Of a DNA stretch of 64,000 nucleotides, positions 10,943 to 21,330 are shown piece after piece (position 1 is the stretch's first letter; the number at the start of each line of letters is the position of its first letter). The stretch covers positions 186,001-250,000 of the forward strand of contig NZ_FNCI01000001.1 of assembly GCF_900100755.1 (NCBI RefSeq), read 5' to 3'. This DNA is from Onishia taeanensis (GTDB lineage: Bacteria > Pseudomonadota > Gammaproteobacteria > Pseudomonadales > Halomonadaceae). The translations under genes and the position numbers were made by a program. Below the pieces are notes generated by a model, which saw nothing but the letters and a program-made list of their open reading frames with translations, made no database searches and was not told the origin of the DNA.

Positions 10943-11824
10943 ATGACCGACCAGATACAACGCTTCTTGCTCGACGGCACCAACGTTCGCGGCGAGCTGA
11001 TGACCCTCGATGCGGCCTACGCGGCAGTGCTCGATACCCAGGCCTATCCAGCGCCGGTTGCCCGGCTACTGGGTGAGCTACTGAGTGCCGCTGCGCTGCT
11101 TACCGAGACCGTCAAACTCGACGGCACGCTGAGCCTCGAGGTGCGCGGTGACGGCCCGCTAGGCCTCTTGATGGCCGAGTCCAACCCAGGCGGCGAGCTG
11201 CGCGGTATTGCGCGCCTGGCCGAGGACCAGCCTCTTCCCGATGACGGTTCGGGTTTCCGCGAGCTGCTGGGCAGCGGTCGCATCGTGATCACCCTCGACC
11301 CGAAAGAGGGTAACCGCTACCAGGGCATTGTCGAGCTGAGCGAAGACAGCCTGGCCGGCTGTCTGGAAGATTACTTCGCCCGCTCCGAACAACTGCCGAC
11401 CAAGCTCTGGCTGGCGGCGGATGCCGAGCAGCACCGTGCTGGTGGGCTCTTGCTGCAGCGCCTGCCCGATGAAAGCCAGAACCAGGACCAAGACGCCTGG
11501 GAGCGCTCCGTGCATCTGGCCAGCACCCTCAAGGATGAAGAGCTTCTCGGCCTCGAGCAGCGTGAGCTGCTGCATCGGCTCTATCACGAGGAAACCGTGC
11601 GGGTCTTCGATCCCAAACCCTTGTATTTCGCCTGCAGCTGTTCTCGGGAGCGCATTGCGCGGGCTCTCCACAACCTGGGTGAGGAGGAGCTGCGCAGCAT
11701 CCTCGAGGAGCAGCAGGCCGTCGACACCCAGTGCCATTTCTGCCATACCCGCTATCATTTTGGTGCCGCAGAAATCGAGGCGTTGATCGAGTCGCCTGAC
11801 GCTCCTGCGCCGACCCTGCACTGA
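10943..11824 (+). CDS. hslO: Redox-regulated chaperone Hsp33
   Basis: Holdase activated by oxidative unfolding, protecting proteins during peroxide or hypochlorous stress. The 293 residues match E. coli Hsp33 (292). The C-terminal zinc switch is intact: CSC (in [11 protein letters not shown]) and CHFC (in [12 protein letters not shown]). The start ATG 10943 gives [19 protein letters not shown], typical of the family. The ribosome binding site is poor, so translation may be partly coupled to hslR. A hairpin with a T-run at 11892-11918 probably ends the unit. Confidence 0.95.
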   Translation: MTDQIQRFLLDGTNVRGELMTLDAAYAAVLDTQAYPAPVARLLGELLSAAALLTETVKLDGTLSLEVRGDGPLGLLMAESNPGGELRGIARLAEDQPLPDDGSGFRELLGSGRIVITLDPKEGNRYQGIVELSEDSLAGCLEDYFARSEQLPTKLWLAADAEQHRAGGLLLQRLPDESQNQDQDAWERSVHLASTLKDEELLGLEQRELLHRLYHEETVRVFDPKPLYFACSCSRERIARALHNLGEEELRSILEEQQAVDTQCHFCHTRYHFGAAEIEALIESPDAPAPTLH

Positions 11825-11891
11825 GCGATACGCGCCATCGTCGTATAAGTGCCTCTATGTAGTAGAAAAACTACACGAAAGATGGCGAAAC

Positions 11892-11918
11892 GGGACGTTT
11901 TCCCAGGCGTCCCTTTTT
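11892..11918 (+). terminator. Intrinsic terminator after hslO
   Basis: GGGACG / CGTCCC stem with a 10-nt loop followed by TTTTT, about 70 bp after the hslO stop and 148 bp before pckA. A second weak hairpin, TGTAG / CTACA, lies just upstream at 11859-11875. Confidence 0.65.
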
Positions 11919-12065
11919 GCCATAATACCCGCCCATTCAAACCGCCCGGCGCCGCTTCCCTAAAAGAACAGGCCCACCTGTCATCGGCGCTGGCGCGAAT
12001 ACAGAGGGCGCGTCATTACGCGCCGGCCATCGAGAGAGAAACGCCTTCGGGCCCAGGACACCTAA

Positions 12066-13646
12066 ATGACCACGAACCAAGCCGCCCCTCGCGTCGACGC
12101 GACCGTCAACAATCAGCAATTCACTAACCTGAGCAGCGCTGAACTGGTTGAGCATGCCCTGCTTCGCGGTGAGGGGCGCCTGGCCGACAACGGCGCTCTG
12201 GTGGTGAATACCGGAGCGCGCACCGGTCGCTCACCGGCGGATCGCTTCATCGTCGACGAGCCCTCGACCAGCACGCAGATTGATTGGGGTAGCGTCAACC
12301 GCCCCTTCGATGCGGCTGCCTTCGAGGCGCTGTGGCAGCGGGTCGAGACCTATCTGGGCGAGCGTGACAGCTTCTTCGCCGAGCTGCACGTGGGGGCCGA
12401 TCCGCAGTACTACCTGCCGGTGCGCATGACCACCGAAACGGCTTGGCAGAATCTTTTCGGTCGTACCATGTTCGTGCGTCCCGAGGGCTATAACCCGGCC
12501 GCCAAAGCAGAGTGGACCATCCTCAATGCGGCTCACTTCGCTTGCGACCCCGCGCGGGACGGCACGAACTCCGAAGCGGCGGTGATTCTGGATTTCGCCA
12601 ATCGTCGGGTGCTGATCGCGGGCATGCACTATGCCGGCGAAATGAAGAAAGCCATGTTCTCGGTCCAGAACTTCCTGCTGCCGGCCCATGATGTGCTGCC
12701 GATGCACTGCAGCGCCAACGTGGGTGAAGACGGCGAGACCACGCTGTTCTTTGGCCTGTCCGGCACCGGCAAGACCACTCTATCAGCCGACCCGGCGCGC
12801 TATCTGATCGGCGATGACGAGCATGGCTGGGGCAAGGGCACGGTGTTCAACATCGAGGGCGGCTGCTATGCCAAGTGCATCGATCTTTCCGAGAAGAACG
12901 AGCCGGTCATCTGGCAGGCCATTCAGTTCGGTGCGGTGCTCGAGAACGTGGTGCTCGATGACCGTCGCGCCCCGGACTATGCCGATGACGGCCTGACCCA
13001 GAACTCTCGTGCCGCCTATCCGCTTGAGCACATCGAGAAGCGCGTGCCGGAGAACCGGGCCGGCGAGCCCAATGCCATCATCTTCCTGACCTGCGACATG
13101 TCTGGCGTGCTGCCGCCGGTGTCGCTGCTGTCCAAGGAAGCCGCAGCCTACCACTTCCTGTCTGGCTACACCGCCAAGGTCGGCTCGACCGAGATGGGCT
13201 CTTCGGCAGGCCTGGAAGCGACCTTCTCGACCTGCTTCGGTGCGCCTTTCTTCCCGCGTCCGGCTCGCGAGTACGCCGACCTGCTGATCAAGCGTGTCGA
13301 AGAGAATGACGCGCGTGTCTACCTGGTCAACACCGGCTGGACCGGCGGTGCTTATGGCGAGGGCGGTTCGCGCTTCGCGATCCCCACTACTCGCGGCATC
13401 ATCAGCGCCATTCAGTCCGGCGTACTGCGCGACGTCGAGACTCGCACCGTCGAGGGCCTGAACCTCGAGGTGCCGCTGGCCGTACCGGGCGTCGACTCCA
13501 GCCTGCTCGACCCGCGCCAGACCTGGGAAGATCGCGCCGCCTATGATCGTCACATGCAGGACCTGGTGGCCAAGTTCGTCGATAACTTCAAGAAGTTCGC
13601 CGGCGTTGATGAGGCGATCGTGAAGGCTGGCCCCAAACTGGCGTAA
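12066..13646 (+). CDS. pckA: Phosphoenolpyruvate carboxykinase (ATP)
   Basis: Converts oxaloacetate and ATP to phosphoenolpyruvate, CO2 and ADP, the entry step of gluconeogenesis. The 526-residue product (E. coli 540) carries the kinase-1a P-loop GLSGTGKTT (230-238), the substrate-site [10 protein letters not shown] region near the N-terminus, the metal/oxaloacetate motif GDDEHGW, and [16 protein letters not shown] lies 12 bp before the ATG. It follows hslO as in E. coli (hslO-pckA) but with its own 240-bp leader after a terminator. A strong terminator at 13763-13786 closes it. Confidence 0.97.
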   Translation: MTTNQAAPRVDATVNNQQFTNLSSAELVEHALLRGEGRLADNGALVVNTGARTGRSPADRFIVDEPSTSTQIDWGSVNRPFDAAAFEALWQRVETYLGERDSFFAELHVGADPQYYLPVRMTTETAWQNLFGRTMFVRPEGYNPAAKAEWTILNAAHFACDPARDGTNSEAAVILDFANRRVLIAGMHYAGEMKKAMFSVQNFLLPAHDVLPMHCSANVGEDGETTLFFGLSGTGKTTLSADPARYLIGDDEHGWGKGTVFNIEGGCYAKCIDLSEKNEPVIWQAIQFGAVLENVVLDDRRAPDYADDGLTQNSRAAYPLEHIEKRVPENRAGEPNAIIFLTCDMSGVLPPVSLLSKEAAAYHFLSGYTAKVGSTEMGSSAGLEATFSTCFGAPFFPRPAREYADLLIKRVEENDARVYLVNTGWTGGAYGEGGSRFAIPTTRGIISAIQSGVLRDVETRTVEGLNLEVPLAVPGVDSSLLDPRQTWEDRAAYDRHMQDLVAKFVDNFKKFAGVDEAIVKAGPKLA

Positions 13647-13673
13647 GTGTCCATAGGGTCAAGCGATAGGCTT

Positions 13674-13717
13674 GAAAGGTCGGCTCGAAAGGTCGGCTCG
13701 GAAGGTCGGCTCGGAAG
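13674..13717 (+). repeat. 13-bp tandem repeat, 3.4 copies, downstream of pckA
   Basis: Two identical GAAAGGTCGGCTC units, then GGAAGGTCGGCTC and a partial GGAAG. It starts 27 bp after the pckA stop and lies before the terminator, so it would be part of the pckA 3' untranslated region. Confidence 0.85.
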
Positions 13718-13762
13718 ACAGTGCGCTGGGGCGAACCCCGGCGCGTATCGAGAGTCAGAGAA

Positions 13763-13786
13763 GGGAAGCCGCGGCTTCCCTTTTTT
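13763..13786 (+). terminator. Strong intrinsic terminator of pckA
   Basis: GGGAAGCC / GGCTTCCC stem followed directly by TTTTTT. Confidence 0.9.
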
Positions 13787-13928
13787 GTGGGTGCCGCCTT
13801 TCTGGCAGCAGTAGTTGGATGCCCGTCTTCAAGTGCTGACTCATATTCAGGCACTCGAGTTAAGCACCGGCTCTACCTGGCGAACCGTCGCCATCTTGGG
13901 TGAACCGGTGCCATCAGTGGAGGTAGTG

Positions 13929-14426
13929 ATGAAACGTCGACACTTTATCGGTCTGCTTGGCGCCGGCGGCATGGCAAGCCTGTTTCCCGCTCTGGCCAAT
14001 GCCAGGCCCAAACCGAACCTAGAGCGCGCTCCGGGCCTCGAGGTGCTCGAGCTCAGCGAGGCGCAGTGGCGTGAGCGGCTCAGTGAAGCGCAGTTTCATG
14101 TGCTGCGGGAGGCGGGTACCGAGCCTGCGCATTCGAGTCCCTTGGACAAGGAGACCCGAAAAGGGGAGTTTCGCTGTGCGGGGTGCGAGCTGCTGCTCTT
14201 CAATAGCGACATGAAGTATGACTCCGGCACCGGCTGGCCGAGCTTCTTCACGCATGTGGAAGGCCATCTGCTCACCGAGGTCGACTATTCAGCGATCTGG
14301 CCGCGCACCGAGTATCATTGCGCCCGTTGCGGTGGGCATCAGGGGCACGTATTCGATGATGGCCCAGAGCCGACTGGCTTGCGCTGGTGCAACAACGGCC
14401 TGGCGCTGACCTTCGTTGCAGCTTGA
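13929..14426 (+). CDS. msrB: Peptide-methionine (R)-S-oxide reductase with a Tat-type signal peptide
   Basis: Repairs the R form of methionine sulfoxide. The 165-residue protein begins MKRRHFIGLLGAGGMASLFP and continues to ANA, a twin-arginine-like signal (RRHFIGL), so this copy is probably exported. The MsrB domain has zinc ligands CAGC and CARCGGHQGH and the catalytic cysteine in RWCNNG. Start: ATG 13929 follows GTGGAGGTAGTG. A longer frame from 13815 lacks a signal. Most bacterial MsrB proteins are cytoplasmic, so the signal suggests protection of envelope proteins. That location is inferred. Confidence 0.9.
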   Translation: MKRRHFIGLLGAGGMASLFPALANARPKPNLERAPGLEVLELSEAQWRERLSEAQFHVLREAGTEPAHSSPLDKETRKGEFRCAGCELLLFNSDMKYDSGTGWPSFFTHVEGHLLTEVDYSAIWPRTEYHCARCGGHQGHVFDDGPEPTGLRWCNNGLALTFVAA

Positions 14427-14478
14427 AAAGGCCAGTGTGACGCAGGAGGCTGAGAGCGGAGTATGGGTCTGAGACAAG

Positions 14479-14510
14479 ACGGCCAGAGCCAATGGCTCTG
14501 GCCGTTTTTT
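14479..14510. terminator. Terminator between msrB and the chemoreceptor
   Basis: Perfect 12-bp stem ACGGCCAGAGCC / GGCTCTGGCCGT with an AAT loop, running into six T residues on the plus strand. It lies between convergent genes and may also slow minus-strand transcription. Confidence 0.85.
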
Positions 14511-14524
14511 GGCTAGGCGGGTGG

Positions 14525-16225
14525 TTAGAATTCCTCCCATTCCTCGGCCGGCATTCTGGTCGGCGCCGGTGATGTCGTTTGCGCTGACCGGGTGATGGAG
14601 GGCGGAGCCGGGGAGTGAGCCGTCTTGGCTTCGTTAGCCGAGCGAGAAGGCAAGCCCTCGCTCAGATCATTGCCCAATCGGAATGAGGCGATCAGCTCGT
14701 TTAGGCGTTCGGCTTGCTCCTGCATGCCGGTTGCGGCGGCGTTGCTCTGCGCAACCATCGATGCGTTTTGCTGAGTCATGGCATCGAGTTCACTCACTGC
14801 CGTGTTGACTTGGCCAACGCCGATACTCTGCTCCTTGGCACCGGCGCTGATGTCGCCGATCACATCGTTCACGCGGCTGATGCTGTTGACGATCTCCTCC
14901 ATGGTCTTGCCCGTTTTCTTGACCAGGTCGGCACCGTGCTGAGTGTGCGCGACCGAGGTGTCGATCAACTCGCGGATGCTTTGAGACGCATCGCTTGAAC
15001 GGCTGGCCAGGGTGCGAACTTCCTGGGCCACGACGGCGAAACCCCGGCCGTGCTCGCCGGCGCGCGCCGCTTCGACAGAGGCATTGAGTGCCAGGATGTT
15101 GGTCTGGAAGGCGATCCCATCGATCAGGGCAATAATGTCCTTGATCTGAGCCGATGAGGCGCTGATCTCGTCCATGGTCTGCTCGACCTGGCTCATCGCT
15201 TGCTGACCCTCATGGGCGACGTTCGACGTTGACTGTACGAGCTGATTGGCCTGCTGTGCTGAGTCCGCGGTGTTGTTGACGGTGGAGGTGATCTCTTCCA
15301 TCGAGGCGGATGTTTGCTGCAGGTTGGCGGCCGCTTGCTGACTGCGCGAGGCCAGATCATGGCTACCCCTGGTGATCTCCTTGGAGGCCTGTTGCACGCT
15401 ATGGGTGTTGGCGCGAACCGCCTGCAGGGTCCGGTCGATGCGGGTCACGAAGGCATTGAATTGAGAGGCGAGCTCGCCAATTTCGTCTTTGCGTTTGGAA
15501 TTGATGCGTGCGGTCAAATCGCCATCGCCTTCGGCAATCTCCTTGATGCGATGCGTGATCTGGCGGATCGCCCTGGACATCATCAGCGGCCCTCCTAGCG
15601 CAATGGCGATGGCGACGATGGCGACCAGCAGCGTAAATATCATGACCGCAAATTGCTGCGCTTTGACGTCTTCGAGGGTCGCCGCTTCAAGCGCTTGGGT
15701 CTTGTTGGCGATTGCCTCTCCACCCACATCATAGACATCGCGCAGAGCGCCGAAAGCCGCACTCATGGGGCCGTTCAATTGGGCTTCTGCGTCATTCTGT
15801 TGGCCGCTGTCGTGCAGGGCGATGGCTTGATCAGCCTCACCTTGCCAACTGCTGAAAAGCTGCTCGAACCCATCCAGCTTGGCGATGATATCGGGGTAGT
15901 TGGCCAGCAATTCCTGGGCGCGGTGCATGCGGTCATAGGCCTGCTGGGCATTTTCACGATAATCGCCGAGTTGGGCCTCGGCTGATGTAGTGCCCGGCTC
16001 CTCGCCAAGGTACTCCAGGATGGCGACATGCGCTTGATAGAGGTCGCGGTCGGCGTTGAGTACATTAGACGTTGCTTTGTTGAAGGTACTGCTGAATTCG
16101 GTCATGCGCTCCTTGACCGTATTGACAAGCAAAGAGTCGATCGTAACCACGACGATCAACGACAGCGCCACGCCGATGAAAGCAATCGCGTACTTTATGC
16201 TTATTTTATTCAGTCGCTCTAACAT
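14525..16225 (-). CDS. Methyl-accepting chemotaxis protein
   Basis: Transmembrane chemoreceptor that signals to CheA/CheW. As annotated it has 566 residues: TM1 (about 9-31), a periplasmic helical ligand domain of about 150 residues, TM2 (about 190-212), HAMP, and a methyl-accepting domain with the conserved tip [20 protein letters not shown]. It ends EEWEEF, a C-terminal tether of the CheR/CheB-binding type. The ligand is unknown. The start is uncertain: [12 protein letters not shown] (chosen; AGGA 11 bp upstream) or four residues earlier at MHKPMLER (end 16237). No che genes are nearby, so it is an orphan receptor. Confidence 0.92.
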   Translation of the reverse strand: MLERLNKISIKYAIAFIGVALSLIVVVTIDSLLVNTVKERMTEFSSTFNKATSNVLNADRDLYQAHVAILEYLGEEPGTTSAEAQLGDYRENAQQAYDRMHRAQELLANYPDIIAKLDGFEQLFSSWQGEADQAIALHDSGQQNDAEAQLNGPMSAAFGALRDVYDVGGEAIANKTQALEAATLEDVKAQQFAVMIFTLLVAIVAIAIALGGPLMMSRAIRQITHRIKEIAEGDGDLTARINSKRKDEIGELASQFNAFVTRIDRTLQAVRANTHSVQQASKEITRGSHDLASRSQQAAANLQQTSASMEEITSTVNNTADSAQQANQLVQSTSNVAHEGQQAMSQVEQTMDEISASSAQIKDIIALIDGIAFQTNILALNASVEAARAGEHGRGFAVVAQEVRTLASRSSDASQSIRELIDTSVAHTQHGADLVKKTGKTMEEIVNSISRVNDVIGDISAGAKEQSIGVGQVNTAVSELDAMTQQNASMVAQSNAAATGMQEQAERLNELIASFRLGNDLSEGLPSRSANEAKTAHSPAPPSITRSAQTTSPAPTRMPAEEWEEF

Positions 16226-16439
16226 AGGCTTATGCATCCTGAACCGACAGGGGAAGGGATATGTGGAAGGCTCGACCACATATCAATTCGTATCGGCCTG
16301 CCCCGTGCCAGCTAAAGGATGTCTTTAGTCGCATAGCACCCTCGAGGCGTCATCCGACTTGGGGCGCCGGATCTCAGCGATGTCCAAGCGTTTATGATAC
16401 CTTGTCGCGATCTTTCGTCGGTCGAACGTCAAGGACTCC

Positions 16440-18800
16440 ATGGACGCACAAGCCAAGATCAATGCTCGCCTCGCCGAAGAACTCGCCGTTCGCCCCCAGC
16501 AGGTGGCGGCCACGGTGGAGCTGCTCGACGGCGGGGCCAGCGTGCCCTTCATCTCCCGCTACCGCAAGGAAGTCACCGGCGGGCTGGACGACACCCAACT
16601 GCGCCAGCTCGACGAGCGCCTGCGCTATTGTCGCGAGCTAGAAGAGCGCCGCGAGGCGGTGATGGCCGCCATCGATGAACAGGGCAAGCTCGATCCCTCG
16701 CTTGCCAAGCAGATTCGCGATGCCGATACCAAGCAGCGACTCGAAGACCTCTACCTGCCCTATCGCAAGAAGCGCCGCACCAAGGCGCAGATCGCCCTCG
16801 AGGCCGGTCTGGAGCCGCTGGCGGATGCGCTGCTGGCTGATCCGTCTCTCGACCCTCAGCAGGAAGCCCAGGGCTACCTGCGAGCCGCCGAGGGCGATAC
16901 CCCGGCCATCGAGGATGCCAAGGCGGCCCTCGACGGCGCCAAGCAGATTCTCATGGAGCGCTTCGCCGAGGATGCCGAGCTGGTCGGGCGCCTGCGCGAA
17001 CGGTTCTGGGAAGAAGGCGAGCTCAGCTCTCGCTTGATCGAGGGCAAGGCCGAGGAGGGCGCCAAGTTCTCCGATTACTTCGAACATGATGAGCGGCTGG
17101 TGAAAGTGCCATCGCATCGCGCGCTGGCGATGTTCCGTGGCCGCAACGAGGGCGTACTGGCACTGGCCCTCAAGCTGCCTGGCGAGGATGAGGCGCCGGT
17201 ACACCCGGCCGAAGTGGCGATCGCTCGCCAGGCCGGTATCCAGGACCATGGCCGCCCGGCAGACCGCTGGCTGCGCGAGGTGGTGCGCTGGACCTGGCGG
17301 GTCAAGCTCTATACGCACCTCGAGACCGAGCTGATGGGGCGGCTGCGCGAGCGCGCCGAGCTCGAGGCGATCAACGTCTTCGCCGCCAACCTGAAGGACC
17401 TGCTGCTGGCGGCCCCGGCGGGCCCGAAGGCCACCTTGGCCCTCGACCCTGGCCTGCGCACCGGCTGTAAGGTGGCGGTGGTAGATGCCACCGGGCAGTT
17501 TCTCGAGCATGCCACCATCTATCCCCATGCGCCCCAGAACCGCTGGGATGAGTCGCTTGGAGTGCTGGGCAAGCTAGTCCAGAAGCACGACGTCGAGCTG
17601 ATCGCGGTTGGCAACGGCACGGCCAGTCGTGAAAGCGACAAGCTGGCCGGCGAGCTGATCAGCCGCCTGGGCGGCCAGGGAGGCCGCAAGATCAGCAAGG
17701 TGATGGTCAGCGAGGCCGGCGCTTCGGTGTATTCGGCCTCCGAGTATGCGGCGCGCGAGTTCCCGGATCTCGATGTCACCATCCGTGGTGCCGTCTCGAT
17801 CGCCCGTCGTCTGCAGGACCCGCTGGCCGAGCTGGTCAAGATCGAGCCCAAGTCGATCGGTGTCGGCCAGTATCAGCACGACGTCTCTCAGGTTCAGCTC
17901 TCCCGCAGTCTCGAGGCGGTGATCGAGGACTGCGTCAACGCCGTCGGCGTCGACCTCAACATGGCGTCCAGCGCGCTGCTATCGCGGGTCTCGGGGCTCA
18001 ACCCTGGGCTTGCCGAGAACATCGTCGCTCGCCGCAACGCGGAAGGCGCCTTTACCAGCCGTCAGGCACTGCTTGAGGTCAGCCGGCTGGGGCCCAAGAC
18101 CTTCGAGCAGTGTGCCGGCTTTTTGCGCATCATGAACGGCGACAACCCGCTGGATGCCAGCGCCGTGCACCCTGAGGCCTATCCGCTGGTCGAGCGCATC
18201 GCCAAGGCCGGGCGTCGCGAGGTGGCGAGCCTGATCGGTGACAGCGCGACACTCAAGGCGATCAAGCCCGCCGAGTATGCTGATGAGCGCTTCGGTGTGC
18301 CGACCATCAGCGATATCCTCAAGGAACTCGACAAGCCCGGCCGCGATCCGCGCCCGGAGTTCAAGGCCGCTGAGTTCCGGGAGGGCGTCGAGACCCTCAA
18401 GGATCTCACGCCCGGCATGTTGCTCGAGGGCACGGTAACCAACGTCACCCACTTTGGCGCCTTCGTCGATATCGGTGTGCATCAGGATGGCCTGGTGCAT
18501 ATTTCGGCGCTGTCGCACAGCTTCGTCGAGGATCCGCGCAGCGTGGTCAAGGCCGGCGACATCGTGCGGGTCAAGGTGATGGCGGTGGATATCCCGCGCA
18601 AGCGCATCGGTCTGTCGATGCGGCTGGACGATGAGCCAGAAGCGGCCGACGCGGAAAGCAGCGGCGGACGCGGCAGTGATTCGCGGCGCAGCAGCCGTGA
18701 GCGCAAGCCTCGTCGCCAGGGCGGAGAGGCGTCGCGCAGCGAACAGCCGGTGGGCGCATTGGGTGCGGCCCTCCTGCAGGCCAAGCACAAGACCAAGTGA
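16440..18800 (+). CDS. tex: Tex-family RNA-binding transcription accessory protein
   Basis: Nucleic-acid-binding protein linked to transcription and stress tolerance. The 786 residues match E. coli YhgF (773). Order: helical N-terminal region, YqgF-like RNase H fold (LALDPGLRTGCKVAVVD), helix-hairpin-helix pair (NMASSALLSRVSGLNPGLAE and onward), and a C-terminal S1 domain (LLEGTVTNVTHFGAFVDIGV). It ends with a basic, Arg/Ser-rich tail of about 50 residues. AAGGA precedes the ATG at 16440. It is a single-gene unit diverging from the chemoreceptor. Confidence 0.95.
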   Translation: MDAQAKINARLAEELAVRPQQVAATVELLDGGASVPFISRYRKEVTGGLDDTQLRQLDERLRYCRELEERREAVMAAIDEQGKLDPSLAKQIRDADTKQRLEDLYLPYRKKRRTKAQIALEAGLEPLADALLADPSLDPQQEAQGYLRAAEGDTPAIEDAKAALDGAKQILMERFAEDAELVGRLRERFWEEGELSSRLIEGKAEEGAKFSDYFEHDERLVKVPSHRALAMFRGRNEGVLALALKLPGEDEAPVHPAEVAIARQAGIQDHGRPADRWLREVVRWTWRVKLYTHLETELMGRLRERAELEAINVFAANLKDLLLAAPAGPKATLALDPGLRTGCKVAVVDATGQFLEHATIYPHAPQNRWDESLGVLGKLVQKHDVELIAVGNGTASRESDKLAGELISRLGGQGGRKISKVMVSEAGASVYSASEYAAREFPDLDVTIRGAVSIARRLQDPLAELVKIEPKSIGVGQYQHDVSQVQLSRSLEAVIEDCVNAVGVDLNMASSALLSRVSGLNPGLAENIVARRNAEGAFTSRQALLEVSRLGPKTFEQCAGFLRIMNGDNPLDASAVHPEAYPLVERIAKAGRREVASLIGDSATLKAIKPAEYADERFGVPTISDILKELDKPGRDPRPEFKAAEFREGVETLKDLTPGMLLEGTVTNVTHFGAFVDIGVHQDGLVHISALSHSFVEDPRSVVKAGDIVRVKVMAVDIPRKRIGLSMRLDDEPEAADAESSGGRGSDSRRSSRERKPRRQGGEASRSEQPVGALGAALLQAKHKTK

Positions 18801-18972
18801 TGGCCGCATGACGGCGCCTTGAAAGCTGCCGTCGAGGCCGCATAATTAGTTGTTTATGCCCCCGATTGTGGCAATCCGTATCGTGCGAGCGCCAGGCCTA
18901 TGGCGCTCGCCCCGTTATCCAGAGCGAAGAGAGGGGCCCGGCCCCGCCCTTCCATGACATGGGGTGTTCACC

Positions 18973-20580
18973 TTGTCCGAGCAACTCGCCACCGTTCTCT
19001 CCCGTCTCAAGGGGCCTGCCCGCAAAGGGCTGATCGGCCGACTGCGTCGTGGTATCGAGAAAGAGGGCCTGCGCGCCGATGCCAGCGGCATGATCGCCGC
19101 GACGCCACATCCCCGTCGCCTAGGGTCCAAGCTGACGCATCCGTACATCACCACCGATTACTCCGAGGCGCTGCTCGAGTACATCACACCGGTTCATTGT
19201 CGGCCGGCGGATGCACTGGCCTTTCTCGGTGACTTGCATCGCTATAGCTATCGCTATCTTGGCGAAGAACTGATCTGGCCGGCCAGCATGCCCTCACGGC
19301 TCGATGGTAACGATAGCGTGCCCATCGCCGACTATGGAGACTCCAACGTCGGCACCATGAAGCATGTCTATCGCAAGGGCTTGGACGTGCGTTACGGCCG
19401 GATCATGCAGGCCATTGCCGGGCTGCACTACAACGTCTCGCTGCCGGATAACCTTTGGCCACTGCTCAAGGAACTCGACCGCCAGGCGGGCCGCGACACC
19501 GAAGGGGATTATCAGTCTCTGCGCTACTTCGGTCTGATTCGACATTTTCGCCGCAACAGCTGGCTCTTGATGTATCTGTTCGGTGCGTCGCCGGCCATCG
19601 ATGAGAGCTTCCTCGACGGGCGTCCCGCCTCTGACAAGCTCCATCGGCATGGCCGCCATACGCTGCTGTCCGACTACGCGACGACGCTGCGCATGTCCGA
19701 TCTGGGCTATCAGAACAAGGTGCAGGAACAGCTCAAGATCTGCTTCAACTCGCTGTCGAACTATGTCGGTACGCTTCGCCATGCCATTTCGACGCCCTGG
19801 CCTGCCTATCAGGAAAAGGGCGTGAAGGTGGACGGTGAATGGCGGCAGTTGAATGCCAACATTCTGCAGATCGAAAATGAGTACTACAGCGACATTCGCC
19901 CCAAGCGGGTGGCGCGCCACGACGAGACCCCGACCCAGGCCCTCGAGGCGCGGGGCGTCGAGTACATCGAGGTCCGCTGTCTCGACCTCAATCCCTTCAT
20001 GGCACTGGGCGTCGACGAGACGCAGATGCGCTTCCTCGATACTTTCCTGATGTGGTGTCTGCTGGCCGAAAGCCCGTGGATTTCCGATGAAGAGTGCGAT
20101 CGGCTCGATGACAATCGCCGGCTCGTCGTCGAGCGCGGCCGTGACCCCGAGCTGCGCTTGACCATCGACGGCCAGCCTCAGCGTCTTAGCGAGCGTGGTC
20201 ACGAGATCTTCTCGGAGCTCAGCGGCGTGGCCGAGTTGCTCGATATCATCGAAGGTGGCGATGCACATGCTCAGGCGCTGAGTGCGATGAAGCCGCGGCT
20301 CGACGATCCGAGCCTGACGCCTTCCGGCCAGCTGGCGGCGCGTTTGCGCGATAACGACGAAGACTTCGTCGAGGCGATTCTCGAGCTGGCCCGTGAGCAA
20401 GCAGAAGCCTGGCGCGCCGAGCCGATGGACCGCGCCCGCGACGCGCTGCTCGAAGAGCTTCGCGAGACCTCTCTGCAGCAGCAGGGCGACATCGAGGCCG
20501 CCGAAGTGGAAAGCTTCGACGACTTTTTGGCTCACTATTTCGCCCGGGCGCGGGAACCTCGCCCGATCGGTGAGGCCTGA
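18973..20580 (+). CDS. gshA: Glutamate-cysteine ligase
   Basis: First step of glutathione synthesis: ATP-dependent joining of glutamate and cysteine. The 535-residue product resembles E. coli GshA (518), with IEKEGLRADASG near the N-terminus, THPYITTDYSEALLEYITP, and QIENEYYSDIRPKR. Start choice: no in-frame ATG is available. TTG 18973 follows GGGGTG at six bases and gives MSEQLATVLSRLKG. GTG 18964 is possible but has no ribosome binding site of its own. A weak, non-ATG start could limit synthesis. Confidence 0.93.
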   Translation: MSEQLATVLSRLKGPARKGLIGRLRRGIEKEGLRADASGMIAATPHPRRLGSKLTHPYITTDYSEALLEYITPVHCRPADALAFLGDLHRYSYRYLGEELIWPASMPSRLDGNDSVPIADYGDSNVGTMKHVYRKGLDVRYGRIMQAIAGLHYNVSLPDNLWPLLKELDRQAGRDTEGDYQSLRYFGLIRHFRRNSWLLMYLFGASPAIDESFLDGRPASDKLHRHGRHTLLSDYATTLRMSDLGYQNKVQEQLKICFNSLSNYVGTLRHAISTPWPAYQEKGVKVDGEWRQLNANILQIENEYYSDIRPKRVARHDETPTQALEARGVEYIEVRCLDLNPFMALGVDETQMRFLDTFLMWCLLAESPWISDEECDRLDDNRRLVVERGRDPELRLTIDGQPQRLSERGHEIFSELSGVAELLDIIEGGDAHAQALSAMKPRLDDPSLTPSGQLAARLRDNDEDFVEAILELAREQAEAWRAEPMDRARDALLEELRETSLQQQGDIEAAEVESFDDFLAHYFARAREPRPIGEA

Positions 20581-20660
20581 CTCCTGTTGGGGCGCGCCAT
20601 CTCTGCATGTAGAGCGGGCGAGCCCCTTGGTCTCTGATTCTCTTTAAGGATGTTGTCTGC

Positions 20661-21191
20661 ATGATGCGATCACTCGAGGCGTGGACGCCGCGTCGCTTTG
20701 CGTTGGTAGGGCTGGGGTTTTGTGTGCTGATGATGGGCGTTGCGCTGTTTCTTGAGCACGTCATGGGGCTCGAACCCTGTCCGCTGTGCATCTTCCAGCG
20801 TGTCGCGGTAATGGCCACTGCGCTGGTGCTGGCACTGGCCGCACTGCATGGGCCGCGGGGGTGGGGAGGCATCGTCTACGGAGTGCTGGGACTTCTTACG
20901 GTGGCCGCCGGAATAGGGCTTGCCGGTCGCCATCTGTGGCTCCAGTCGCTGCCGCCCAGCGAAGTGCCCAGCTGTGGCCCAGGGCTTGATTACATGCTGG
21001 AGATTCTGCCGCTGCAGAAGGTGTTGAGCATGGTGCTGGTAGGTTCTGGCGAATGTGCGGAAGTGGGTGGGCGCTTGCTTGGCCTCTCGCTGCCGGGCTG
21101 GACCCTGATCGGCTTTGTCGTGCTGGCACTGTCGCCGCTTGGCATGCTGCGCGCCGCCTTGAACGGGCGTCGTCGTCAAGTGGCTGCTTGA
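20661..21191 (+). CDS. dsbB: Disulfide bond formation protein DsbB
   Basis: Inner-membrane protein that re-oxidises DsbA and passes electrons to quinone. The 176 residues contain four hydrophobic helices, the first periplasmic cysteine pair in EPCPLCIFQR and the second pair at PSCGPGLD and GSGECAEV. E. coli DsbB also has 176. AAGGA lies upstream; the second ATG (20664) is an equally possible start. It is followed by rsd, a neighbour relationship also found in pseudomonads for algQ. Confidence 0.94.
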   Translation: MMRSLEAWTPRRFALVGLGFCVLMMGVALFLEHVMGLEPCPLCIFQRVAVMATALVLALAALHGPRGWGGIVYGVLGLLTVAAGIGLAGRHLWLQSLPPSEVPSCGPGLDYMLEILPLQKVLSMVLVGSGECAEVGGRLLGLSLPGWTLIGFVVLALSPLGMLRAALNGRRRQVAA

Positions 21192-21214
21192 AACGCTCGT
21201 ACGTTGACTAAGAG

Positions 21215-21228
21215 TTGTTCTGGATCAA
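21215..21228 (+). promoter_or_regulatory. FNR/Anr-like box upstream of rsd
   Basis: TTGTTCTGGATCAA matches the FNR/Anr consensus TTGATNNNNATCAA with one mismatch. It lies about 103 bp before the rsd start. A matching -10 at the expected distance is weak, so function is uncertain. Confidence 0.3.
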
Positions 21229-21330
21229 AAGGCGCGGCATCTTTGCATTGACAGGCAATCCGCGGAAGCGGAGTCTTGCTCACAACGGAGTTACGTCAGT
21301 GGGCATAGAGCCCGGGCTTGGGAGGCCACT

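Noticed and set aside
19294-20535. Long open frame (413 codons) antisense to gshA
   Set aside because: High-GC shadow of gshA. Composition is His/Arg/Gln-rich without recognisable domains, and gshA is clearly the real gene.
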